Notes: a model not told the origin generated them from the letters alone. A DNA stretch of 6,139 bases from Erythrobacter sp. UBA2510 (GCA_002341345.1 DDNW01000138.1:1-6139), one strand, 5' to 3'; positions 1-5,526 are shown, counted from the stretch's first letter. A program made the numbers and translations.

Positions 1-479
1 GCTCGGTTATCAATGCCGCCAATGCGGAAGGCATCGCCGCCATCGTCAAGCAGCAGTTCGACGTCGGCGAGCAGGTCATCGCCCACGGCATGATGCCGAT
101 GCTGGAGCCGGAATATAACATCAAGGCTGAGGACCGCGCCGAAGGCGAGCAGATCCTCAAGGCCGAGATCCTCAGGAACCTCGACGCTCTCGATGAGGGC
201 AAGCAGGTCATGCTCAAGCTCTCGATCCCGGTCGTGCCGAACACCTATGCCGAGCTGATCGCGCATCCCAAGGTGCTGGCCGTGGTCGCGCTGTCGGGCG
301 GTTATTCGACCGACGAGGCCTGTGAGCATCTCGCCAAGAACGACGGCATGATCGCCAGCTTCAGCCGCGGCTTGCTGCAGGACCTGCGCGCCTCCCAGAG
401 CGATGCGGAATTCGACGCGACGCTGGGTGCCGCCATCGACCAGATCTGCGCCGCCAGCGTTGCCCGGGTCGCTGCTTGA
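1..479 (+). CDS. fda: Class I fructose-bisphosphate aldolase, C-terminal part (5' end outside window)
   Basis: The reading frame is open from base 3 to the TGA at 477-479 and gives 158 residues with no start needed in the window; the ATG at 90 is internal. The enzyme cleaves fructose 1,6-bisphosphate to dihydroxyacetone phosphate and glyceraldehyde 3-phosphate in the cytosol by a Schiff-base mechanism. The visible part matches the C-terminal half of the bacterial class I family of about 295 residues (Staphylococcus Fda type): KQQFDVGEQVIAHGMMPMLEPE, then VMLKLSIP, whose lysine (codon 216-218) should be the Schiff-base residue, then VVALSGGYSTDEA in the phosphate-binding region, and the ending IASFSRGLLQDLRASQSDAEF. 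About 140 N-terminal residues are missing to the left. The stop overlaps the thiE start, so the two genes are probably co-transcribed. The family call is strong; the symbol is borrowed from Gram-positive usage. Confidence 0.93.
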   Translation, partial: SVINAANAEGIAAIVKQQFDVGEQVIAHGMMPMLEPEYNIKAEDRAEGEQILKAEILRNLDALDEGKQVMLKLSIPVVPNTYAELIAHPKVLAVVALSGGYSTDEACEHLAKNDGMIASFSRGLLQDLRASQSDAEFDATLGAAIDQICAASVARVAA

Positions 480-1096
480 GCGACTGCCAGCTCTATTTGA
501 TTTCACCGCTCGACGTATCGGGGACGTTCCCCGAGCGTCTGGCGCGCGCGCTTGAAGCGGGCGAGGGGCTCGCCACCGCCTTCCAGTTCCGTGTGAAGGA
601 TATCGACCAGCATGAGGCGGCGCGGCTTGCTGTGCCCTTGCAGGAAATCTGCGCCGCGCGCGATGTGGCCTTCGTCGTCAATGATGACGTGTCGCTCGCC
701 AAGCGGCTCAAGGCCGATGGCGTCCATCTGGGGCAGGGCGACGGCGATATTCGCGAGGCGCGAGAAGTGCTCGGACGCGAGGTCCAGATCGGTGTCACCT
801 GCCATGCCAGCCGTCACCTCGCGATGGAGGCAGGCGAGGCCGGGGCCGACTATGTCGCATTCGGGGCGTTTTTCCCCAGTACGACCAAGACGACCGAACA
901 CCGCGCCGAAACCGATCTGCTCAACTGGTGGTCGAGCCTTTTCGAGATTCCCTGCGTCGCCATTGGCGGCATCACGCCGGACAATGCCGCGCCTCTGGTG
1001 GAGGCGGGGGCGGATTTTCTCGCCGTTTCGGGCTCTGTCTGGGGCGGGGACGAAGTCGCGGCGATCCGCGCCTTCGCGAAGGTTCTCAGCGCTTAG
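476..1096 (+). CDS. thiE: Thiamine-phosphate synthase ThiE
   Basis: The 206-residue product has the usual ThiE length. It joins HMP pyrophosphate to thiazole phosphate carboxylate to make thiamine monophosphate in the cytosol. Motifs appear in the expected order of the TIM-barrel family: QFRVKD at 37-42 (pyrophosphate contacts Q37, R39, K41), VVNDD at 67-71, GVHLGQGD at 82-89 (D70 and D89 as probable metal ligands), IGVTCH at 105-110 (most relatives have Ser where T108 stands), PSTTK at 134-138, IGGI at 163-166 and AVSGSVW at 183-189. The start is the TTG at 476, overlapping the aldolase stop in TTGA. No ATG or GTG lies before the first conserved strand (LYLIS), and no clear Shine-Dalgarno is visible, which suits translational coupling to the aldolase. 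The 3' end overlaps the convergent small gene by 11 bases. Confidence 0.93.
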   Translation: MSDCQLYLISPLDVSGTFPERLARALEAGEGLATAFQFRVKDIDQHEAARLAVPLQEICAARDVAFVVNDDVSLAKRLKADGVHLGQGDGDIREAREVLGREVQIGVTCHASRHLAMEAGEAGADYVAFGAFFPSTTKTTEHRAETDLLNWWSSLFEIPCVAIGGITPDNAAPLVEAGADFLAVSGSVWGGDEVAAIRAFAKVLSA

Positions 1097-1439
1097 TTCG
1101 TACGCAGCGTAGCCGACCCGGCTCGCCATTCTCGATCTTGCGGAAGAACGTGTCAGATACGACCAGATAGCTGTCGCCGGCGCGTGGCCCGCTCGTCATC
1201 GTCAGCCTATTGCCACGCCGCAGATAGGTGCCGCTGCCCCCATCGGCCTCGTAGCGAGAGGCATTGGCGATGCGGAAGTTTTCCTCCGGCTGTTCGATCC
1301 CGGCTGCACCGTTGGCAGTGCCCGGCAGTTCGCACACGTAATAACCGCGCTCGACCGTGCCGATCTGGCCTTGCGCTGTCGCAACGTAGGGCTGGGCGGC
1401 CAGTGCCATGACGGCAAGACGGAATGCAGCGCGGATCAT
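1086..1439 (-). CDS. Small exported protein with two cysteines, unknown function
   Basis: The 117-residue product is not assigned to a named family. The start at 1437-1439 is chosen because an AGAGG ribosome-binding site lies 7 bases upstream (complement of 1447-1451) and because it places a standard Sec signal peptide at the N-terminus: MIRAAF, a hydrophobic stretch LAVMALAA, and a probable signal peptidase I site after ATA at residue 22. The frame stays open further upstream, but that part is the reverse complement of efp. The mature protein of about 95 residues begins [18 protein letters not shown], has a [24 protein letters not shown] core resembling a small beta-sheet domain, and ends [11 protein letters not shown]36 and C112 are its only cysteines and would fit one disulfide in the periplasm. 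It is convergent with thiE and divergent from efp, so it is transcribed alone. Expected location: periplasm or secreted. Confidence 0.8.
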   Translation of the reverse strand: MIRAAFRLAVMALAAQPYVATAQGQIGTVERGYYVCELPGTANGAAGIEQPEENFRIANASRYEADGGSGTYLRRGNRLTMTSGPRAGDSYLVVSDTFFRKIENGEPGRLRCVRTKR

Positions 1440-1446
1440 GACCGGG

Positions 1447-1451
1447 CCTCT
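1447..1451 (-). promoter_or_regulatory. Ribosome-binding site of the small exported protein
   Basis: AGAGG on the minus strand with a 7-base spacer to the ATG at 1437-1439. It decides the start codon, since the open frame continues upstream without another good ribosome-binding site. Confidence 0.7.
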
Positions 1452-1514
1452 AGCATTCCATGCTTGCGACGTCATGAATGCATTTGATGTTGGCGCAGGA
1501 TATGCAGGCCCGCC

Positions 1515-1542
1515 TTGCCCGCGAGATGGCTTGCGGCTAGGG
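1515..1542 (+). promoter_or_regulatory. Candidate housekeeping promoter of efp
   Basis: TTGCCC (1515-1520), a 16-base spacer, then CTAGGG (1537-1542). The arrangement resembles the candidate tRNA-Leu promoter in this window (TTGAAC, 16 bases, CTAAGC), which supports a common housekeeping promoter style. Transcription would start near 1549 and give a leader of about 50 bases. This is inferred from pattern only. On the minus strand TATCCT (complement of 1497-1502) could be a -10 for the divergent gene, but no convincing -35 accompanies it. Confidence 0.4.
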
Positions 1543-1563
1543 CGCACCATCCCAAGTTCAGGA

Positions 1564-1579
1564 CCCGGCCCATGCCGGG
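1564..1579 (+). promoter_or_regulatory. GC hairpin in the efp leader
   Basis: CCCGGC (1564-1569) and GCCGGG (1574-1579) form a perfect six-pair stem around the loop CCAT, within the presumed 5' leader and 8 bases before the AAGG ribosome-binding site. There is no U-run, so it is not a typical terminator. It may space or protect the translation start; its role is unknown. Confidence 0.45.
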
Positions 1580-1587
1580 CATCAAGC

Positions 1588-1591
1588 AAGG
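1588..1591 (+). promoter_or_regulatory. Ribosome-binding site of efp
   Basis: AAGG with an 8-base spacer to the ATG at 1600-1602. It supports this start over the ATG at 1408, which would add 64 residues foreign to the EF-P family. Confidence 0.6.
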
Positions 1592-1599
1592 CCAGTGAC

Positions 1600-2163
1600 A
1601 TGAAGATCAGCGGCGTGGACATCCGTCCCGGCAACATTCTCGAATATGAAGGCGGCATCTGGAAGGTCGCCAAGATCCAGCACACCCAGCCCGGCAAGGG
1701 CGGGGCCTATATGCAGGTGGAAATGAAAAACCTGCAGGACGGCCGCAAGACCAACGTGCGCTTCCGCAGCGCCGACACGGTCGAGAAGGTGCGCCTGGAT
1801 ACGCAGGAATTTCAGTTCCTCTATGAAGACGGCGACATGCTGGTGTTCATGGACCAGGACACGTTCGAGCAGATCACCCTGCCGTCCGACCTCTTGGGCG
1901 ATGCCCGCCCGTTCCTGCAGGACGGCATGCAGGTCAAGCTGGAACTGTGGGAAGAAAAGCCGATCTCGGTCGAGCTGCCCTCGCAGGTCGAGGCCGAGAT
2001 CGTCGAGGCTGATGCCGTGGTGAAGGGGCAGACGGCCTCGTCCAGCTACAAGCCCGCCGTGCTCGACAATGGCGTTCGCATCCTCGTTCCGCCGCATATC
2101 GAAAGCGGGACGCGCATTATCGTGGACGTCTACGAGCAGTCCTATGTCGGGAAAGCGAGCTAG
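1600..2163 (+). CDS. efp: Translation elongation factor P
   Basis: The 187-residue product is full length for EF-P, the L-shaped three-domain protein that binds between the P and E sites and rescues ribosomes stalled at polyproline stretches. Domain I (about 1-65) carries the tip loop [10 protein letters not shown]33 corresponds to the lysine that many bacteria modify (K34 in E. coli). Domain II follows ([28 protein letters not shown], about 66-128) and domain III (about 130-187) carries the C-terminal signature with [14 protein letters not shown]. The start is the ATG at 1600 with AAGG upstream. The tip lysine would suit EpmA-type lysylation; the enzymes are not in the window, so the modification state cannot be read here. 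The phosphatase gene starts 6 bases after the stop, so the two are very probably one transcript. Confidence 0.97.
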   Translation: MKISGVDIRPGNILEYEGGIWKVAKIQHTQPGKGGAYMQVEMKNLQDGRKTNVRFRSADTVEKVRLDTQEFQFLYEDGDMLVFMDQDTFEQITLPSDLLGDARPFLQDGMQVKLELWEEKPISVELPSQVEAEIVEADAVVKGQTASSSYKPAVLDNGVRILVPPHIESGTRIIVDVYEQSYVGKAS

Positions 2164-2169
2164 TCGTCC

Positions 2170-2991
2170 ATGTCGATGTATTCGGGTCTGGTGCGCGTGA
2201 TGGAAAAGGCTGCCCGCAAGGCAGGTGGCCGGTTGCGCCGTGACTTTGGCGAGGTCGAACATCTTCAGGTCAGCCGCAAGGGCCCGTCCGACTTCGTCTC
2301 CAAGGCGGATCAGGCGGCCGAGCGCATCCTGTGGGACGAGCTCAAGGTCGCGCGCCCCGGTTGGGGTTTCGTGCTCGAGGAAGGCGGCATTATCGAGGGC
2401 GAACCCGACAAGCCGCGCTGGATCATCGATCCGCTCGACGGCACCAGCAACTTCCTCCACGGCATCCCGCACTTTGCGATTTCCATCGCGGTGCAGGAAC
2501 CCAAGCTTGACGGTTCGGGCTGGGGCGAGGTGACGGCAGGCGTCATCTACCAGCCGATTACCGACGAGACCTATTGGGCCGAGAAAACGCGCGGCGCATG
2601 GTTGCAGGACAAGCGCCTGCGCGTATCGGGCCGTCGCCATCTGTCCGAAGCGCTGGTCGCCACCGGCATGCCCTATCAGGGGCACGGCAATTTCGCCGAA
2701 TGGGCTGAGATTTATGGCAAGCTGGGTCCGAACATTGCCGGTGTGCGCCGCTTTGGCGCGGCCTCACTCGATCTGGCATGGGTTGCGGCGGGCCGCTTCG
2801 ATGGTTTCTGGGAAAGTGACCTTGCGCCCTGGGATACGGCTGCGGGATGCCTGCTGGTGCGCGAGGCGGGCGGCTTCGTCAGCGATTATCGCGGACGCTC
2901 GCTGCAGATCTGCGACAAGCAGGTCATTGCCGGCAATCCCTCGCTGCACCCCCGGATGCACAAGCTGATCGCAGAGGCTCTCAAGGCCTGA
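2170..2991 (+). CDS. suhB: Inositol monophosphatase family protein (SuhB-like)
   Basis: The 273-residue product is close to E. coli SuhB (267). Mg-dependent phosphatases of this family hydrolyse inositol 1-phosphate and related sugar phosphates in the cytosol; SuhB itself also acts in rRNA transcription antitermination. Family motifs are complete: SDFVSKAD at 40-47, EE at 70-71, the DPLDGTSNF signature at 87-95 (D87, D90, T92 for metal and phosphate), the stretch IPHFAISIAV, and WDTAAG at 221-226 with metal ligand D222. The ATG at 2170 is preferred over the one at 2176 because the purine-rich GCGAG at 2155-2159 is better spaced for it; the difference is two residues. The 6-base gap to efp implies an operon. 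True substrate (inositol phosphate, another sugar phosphate or nucleotide) cannot be told from sequence, so the symbol is by similarity. Confidence 0.92.
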   Translation: MSMYSGLVRVMEKAARKAGGRLRRDFGEVEHLQVSRKGPSDFVSKADQAAERILWDELKVARPGWGFVLEEGGIIEGEPDKPRWIIDPLDGTSNFLHGIPHFAISIAVQEPKLDGSGWGEVTAGVIYQPITDETYWAEKTRGAWLQDKRLRVSGRRHLSEALVATGMPYQGHGNFAEWAEIYGKLGPNIAGVRRFGAASLDLAWVAAGRFDGFWESDLAPWDTAAGCLLVREAGGFVSDYRGRSLQICDKQVIAGNPSLHPRMHKLIAEALKA

Positions 2992-3022
2992 AACGATACA
3001 GGACGCAAGAGGAAACACAGGC

Positions 3023-3054
3023 TTGCTTGAACCCACGACTGTGCCCCGCTAAGC
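3023..3054 (+). promoter_or_regulatory. Candidate promoter of tRNA-Leu
   Basis: TTGAAC (3027-3032), a 16-base spacer, then CTAAGC (3049-3054), with an overlapping TTGCTT at 3023. The start of transcription would lie near 3060, about 10 bases before the mature tRNA, a usual spacing for a single tRNA gene. Pattern match only. Confidence 0.5.
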
Positions 3055-3070
3055 GCCGGACATGGACTTA

Positions 3071-3155
3071 GCCCCCGTGGCGGAATTGGTAGACGCGCTC
3101 GACTCAAAATCGAGTTTCTACGGAAGTGCCGGTTCGACTCCGGCCGGGGGCACCA
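3071..3155 (+). tRNA. tRNA-Leu (anticodon CAA)
   Basis: The cloverleaf is complete. The acceptor stem pairs GCCCCCG (3071-3077) with CGGGGGC (3145-3151), followed by discriminator A and an encoded CCA. The D arm holds GCGGAATTGGTAGACGCGC. The anticodon stem CTCGA/TCGAG (3098-3102, 3110-3114) closes the loop CTCAAAA with anticodon CAA at 3105-3107, reading UUG. A 13-base variable arm (3115-3127) marks a class II tRNA, and the T arm is GCCGG/CCGGC around TTCGACT. The 85-base length is normal for leucine. It stands alone with its own promoter and is transcribed in the same direction as its neighbours. Confidence 0.98.
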
Positions 3156-3166
3156 TTTCTCCTGTG

Positions 3167-3184
3167 TCCGCCCATCCGGGCGGA
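3167..3184 (+). terminator. Hairpin behind tRNA-Leu, possible terminator
   Basis: TCCGCCC (3167-3173) and GGGCGGA (3178-3184) form a perfect seven-pair stem around ATCC, starting 12 bases after the CCA end. The position is right for ending the tRNA transcript, but only TATCCT follows instead of a U-run, so intrinsic termination would be weak. It could also be an RNase-processing stop. Confidence 0.45.
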
Positions 3185-3197
3185 TATCCTCGCTATA

Positions 3198-3264
3198 CCC
3201 GCAGCAAGCTGCGCCCGCTGCGGGCGGCCGTTTGGCCTTGCGAACCCTTTGGGTTCGAAAGGGT
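3198..3264 (+). repeat. Cluster of GC-rich inverted repeats (REP-like)
   Basis: Three inverted repeats lie close together: CCCGCAGC/GCTGCGGG (3198-3205 and 3217-3224, 11-base loop); CGAACCC/GGGTTCG (3241-3247 and 3251-3257, loop TTT); and ACCCTTT/AAAGGGT (3244-3250 and 3258-3264, loop GGGTTCG). The last two share bases and exclude each other. There is no U-run on either strand. Such clusters are typical of dispersed extragenic palindromes, but copy number cannot be judged from one window. Confidence 0.5.
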
Positions 3265-3310
3265 AAGTACCACGCTTCCCCAATCGCTTGCATGCGTTTA
3301 GGCTGTGCAA

Positions 3311-3331
3311 ATGGGATCGTTTCCTGAATGA
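3311..3331 (+). other. Possible six-codon leader ORF before the SLC13 permease
   Basis: ATG at 3311 encodes MGSFPE and ends at TGA 3329-3331, overlapping the permease start in ATGA. TTAGG at 3298-3302 lies 8 bases before it, whereas the permease ATG has no clear ribosome-binding site of its own. It could feed ribosomes to the permease start, or be chance. Confidence 0.25.
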
Positions 3332-5124
3332 TTGAGCCGCCATCCTATCACGCACTGGCGGCCATGCTGATGACGGTGCTGGTCTTCGTGGCCTTCGCCC
3401 GCGGCAAGATGTCGATCGAGATCATCTCGCTGCTGACGATCGCCTGCATCGCGGTCGGCCTCTACTTCTTCCCGCTGCCGCATACGACCGAGACCGACGG
3501 GATCGCACTCGCCTTTGCCGGCTTTGGTCATTATGCGCTGATCACCATCTGCTCGCTGATGATCATGGGGCGGGGGCTGGTCGTTACCGGTGCACTGGAA
3601 CCGGCGGCGCAGCTGCTCCAGCGGGTCTGGAAGGTCAACATCCATCTGGGCATGTTCGTGTCGCTGGCCTTGGCCGCGTTCCTGTCGATGCTGGTCAACG
3701 ATACGCCTGTCATCGTATTGCTGATGCCGATCTTCGTGGCCCTGGCAGAGCGCGGGGCGATGCCCGCCTCCAAGACGCTGATCCCGCTCAATGCAGCGGT
3801 GCTGATTGGCGGCATGGCGACCACGATCGGAACCTCGACCAATCTGCTGGTGGTAGGGATTGCCTCAGACCTGGGCATGCCGCCCATGTCGGTATTCCAC
3901 TTCACCCCGATCGTGCTGACGGCGGCACTCGTCGCCTTTCCCTATCTCTGGCTGGTCATGCCGCGCCTGCTGCCCGACAACCGGGTGGACGGGGGGCAGG
4001 CCCAGCGGCGCTTTTTCACTCGGATGCGAATTCCACCCGCGAGCGAGCTGGTCGGCAAGCATTTCGACGAGATCGCGCCGACTCTGCCCGATCAATTCCG
4101 CTTCGAGGAACGACCCGAGGGGGCATTTCAGCCCGGCGACCGCCTGTTGATCTCGGGTACGCATCAGGGCCTTGAGGAGGCTGTTCGGGTGCTCAAGGGC
4201 CAGGTGGCGCCGAACTGGGTGATTGCGAAAATCCGCGGTGTTTCCAAGTCGGAGAGCGAGGACATCGCCGTTGTCGAAATGGTCGTAACCGGCGATTCGC
4301 GTATCCTGGGCCGGACGCTGGCGACCTCGGGCATTGCCGACAATTACGGTGTCGCCGTGCTCGGCATCCACAAGCCGGAGCGCCTCCTCTCACACCCGAG
4401 CTTCGAACAGGACCGCGAGATCCGCATGGCGGAGGGCGACGTACTGCTGGTCATGGGTCTGCCGCACGACCTTGAGGAATTCGCCAATGGCGACAGCCTG
4501 CTGCAGCTGGAGGGCGCGCGGATCGAGCCGCGTCGGTCCAAGGCACTGCTGGCGGCGGCGATCATGTTCGGTTCGGTCTTTACCGCCTCGATCGGCCTGT
4601 TTCCCATCGCGATCTCGGCGCTGGCCGGAGCGATTTTGATGTTCGTGACCGGCTGCGTGAAGTTCGACCGCGTCGGACGCGCATTGTCGGGCAAGGTCAT
4701 TGTGCTGGTTGCAGCCTCGATCGCGATCGGGCGCATCATACTCGATTCCGGTGCGGCGGGCTGGTTGGGTGAGGTACTGGCGATGGGCCTGCAATATCTG
4801 CCCGCGGCCGCCGTTCTTGCCGCGATCATGCTGTTCGTGACCGTGCTGACCAACTTTGCCTCGAACGCGACGGCGGCAACGGTCGGCACGCCCATTGCCT
4901 GGAACATCGCGACCGAACTGGGCCTGCCGCAAGAACCGCTGATTCTCGCCGTCCTGTTCGGTTGCAACCTGTGTTACGCTACGCCCATAGCCTATCAGAC
5001 AAACATGCTGATCATGTCCGAAGGGAGTTACAATTTTGCCGATTATCTGCGGACCGGTGTGCCTCTGGTGCTGCTGATGGTGGCGACGCTGAGTTTCCTG
5101 CTGGTCATGTTCTACGGCATGTAG
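3328..5124 (+). CDS. SLC13-family anion permease with two RCK_C (TrkA-C) domains
   Basis: The 598-residue inner-membrane protein belongs to the DASS/SLC13 group in which a soluble insert splits the transporter; relatives carry dicarboxylates, sulfate or other anions, often driven by sodium. Residues 8-215 are the first half, with helices at about 10-24, 30-50, 68-90, 105-140 and 150-210; VNDTPVIVLLMPI at 123-135 and IGTSTNLLVVG at 167-177 are the substrate/sodium hairpin motifs. Residues about 225-295 and 313-390 are two RCK_C domains (each ending in a GDRLLISG or GDVLLVMG strand). Residues 405-598 are the second half with TNFASNATAATVGTPIA at 508-524 and YATPIAYQTNMLI at 550-562. The canonical Ser-Asn-Thr motifs read NDT (124-126) and SNA (512-514). 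The start at 3328 is the first ATG of the frame near the tRNA spacer and lacks a strong ribosome-binding site. The substrate is unknown; no sulfur, citrate or arsenic genes lie nearby. Confidence 0.9.
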   Translation: MIEPPSYHALAAMLMTVLVFVAFARGKMSIEIISLLTIACIAVGLYFFPLPHTTETDGIALAFAGFGHYALITICSLMIMGRGLVVTGALEPAAQLLQRVWKVNIHLGMFVSLALAAFLSMLVNDTPVIVLLMPIFVALAERGAMPASKTLIPLNAAVLIGGMATTIGTSTNLLVVGIASDLGMPPMSVFHFTPIVLTAALVAFPYLWLVMPRLLPDNRVDGGQAQRRFFTRMRIPPASELVGKHFDEIAPTLPDQFRFEERPEGAFQPGDRLLISGTHQGLEEAVRVLKGQVAPNWVIAKIRGVSKSESEDIAVVEMVVTGDSRILGRTLATSGIADNYGVAVLGIHKPERLLSHPSFEQDREIRMAEGDVLLVMGLPHDLEEFANGDSLLQLEGARIEPRRSKALLAAAIMFGSVFTASIGLFPIAISALAGAILMFVTGCVKFDRVGRALSGKVIVLVAASIAIGRIILDSGAAGWLGEVLAMGLQYLPAAAVLAAIMLFVTVLTNFASNATAATVGTPIAWNIATELGLPQEPLILAVLFGCNLCYATPIAYQTNMLIMSEGSYNFADYLRTGVPLVLLMVATLSFLLVMFYGM

Positions 5125-5139
5125 CTAACGACGCCTTCG

Positions 5140-5145
5140 GGAACC
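5140..5145 (+). promoter_or_regulatory. EcfG-type -35-like sequence upstream of the 96-residue protein
   Basis: GGAACC matches the -35 recognised by the alphaproteobacterial general-stress sigma factor EcfG (GGAAC, 16-17 bases, CGTT or GTT). At the proper distance stands GATT (5162-5165), an imperfect -10. It also overlaps a small stem TTCGG/CCGAA (5136-5140, 5144-5148). Weak candidate. Confidence 0.25.
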
Positions 5146-5160
5146 GAACCTGTACCTGAC

Positions 5161-5190
5161 GGATTTTCCCTCGCGATCGAGGAGAAATCC
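5161..5190 (+). promoter_or_regulatory. Hairpin enclosing the ribosome-binding site of the 96-residue protein
   Basis: Bases 5161-5173 pair with 5178-5190: GGATTT with AAATCC, a U-G pair (5167:5184), one C-A mismatch (5168:5183), then CCTCG with CGAGG, closing the loop CGAT. The Shine-Dalgarno GAGGAG (5179-5184) lies in the 3' arm, and the ATG follows one base after the stem at 5192. Twelve of 13 positions can pair. In RNA this would hide the ribosome-binding site, as in RNA thermometers; in DNA it could also be an operator. No U-run follows, so it is not a standard terminator for the permease gene. Confidence 0.6.
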
Positions 5191-5191
5191 G

Positions 5192-5482
5192 ATGACTGAA
5201 GAACGTATTACCGAAACGCGCACGCCCACTGGCGATACCCATACGCATACCACTGTCATAACCGATGGCGAGCCTGCCCGCAGCGGCGGAGGCGCTGGCA
5301 AATGGGTCCTGATCCTGGTCATCCTTATCCTGGGCGTCGGGGCACTCTACCTGTTCAGCCAGACGAGCGGGGCAGAGGTTGCGCGCGATAATGCCATTGC
5401 CGAGGCAGCCAATGACGTTGGCGATGCTGCCGGACAGATCGGCGACGCAGCGCAGGATGCGGCTGACAACATCGCAAATTAA
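5192..5482 (+). CDS. Small single-pass membrane protein, unknown function
   Basis: The 96-residue product is not assigned to a named family. Residues 1-36 are polar and rich in Thr, Glu and Gly (TETRTPTGDTHTHTT, then SGGGAGK). Residues 38-55 (WVLILVILILGVGALYLF) form one strong membrane span with K37 and R30 before it, which by the positive-inside rule puts the N-terminus in the cytosol and the C-terminus in the periplasm. Residues 60-96 form an acidic, alanine-rich helix with a loosely repeated V/I-G-D-A-A pattern (DVGDAAGQ, QIGDAAQDAADNIA), suited to self-association or coiled-coil packing. GAGGAG with a 7-base spacer precedes the ATG and is contained in a hairpin. It stands 67 bases after the permease stop and 116 bases before the next gene; it may have its own promoter. 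Cell-envelope or stress-related roles are guesses. Confidence 0.8.
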   Translation: MTEERITETRTPTGDTHTHTTVITDGEPARSGGGAGKWVLILVILILGVGALYLFSQTSGAEVARDNAIAEAANDVGDAAGQIGDAAQDAADNIAN

Positions 5483-5515
5483 CGCACGGAAATATCAGTA
5501 AATTAAGGATGGTCT

Positions 5516-5526
5516 GTAAAATTTAC
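5516..5526. promoter_or_regulatory. AT-rich palindrome upstream of prsK, possible operator
   Basis: GTAAAATTTAC is a perfect palindrome around a central base, in an otherwise GC-rich region, with a related GTAAATT at 5498-5504 about one and a half to two helical turns upstream. It looks like a regulator binding site in the only intergenic region before the kinase gene. The regulator is not known from the sequence. Confidence 0.35.

Noticed and set aside
90..479. A complete 129-residue ORF starting at ATG 90
   Set aside because: The frame is open to the left edge and the residues before 90 continue the aldolase alignment, so 90 is an internal methionine.
503..1129. A 208-residue minus-strand ORF opposite thiE
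   Set aside because: A codon-bias shadow of thiE; its sequence has no family resemblance.
1408..1599. An upstream extension of EF-P by 64 residues
   Set aside because: The added part does not resemble EF-P, overlaps the divergent gene's start, and the ATG at 1600 has a ribosome-binding site.
1582..2685. A 367-residue minus-strand ORF
   Set aside because: It is the reverse shadow of efp and suhB, both with full family motifs on the plus strand.
3062..3301. A 79-residue ORF across the tRNA gene
   Set aside because: Its residues 5-30 are simply the tRNA-Leu read as protein, a familiar false annotation, and the rest runs through hairpins.
3071..3327. tRNA-Leu as an integration site of a mobile element
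   Set aside because: No integrase gene and no repeat of the tRNA 3' end is visible in the window, and the downstream genes look native.
3865..4967. Several minus-strand ORFs of 168-207 residues opposite the permease
   Set aside because: Low-complexity Arg/Ser/His-rich shadows of the permease gene.
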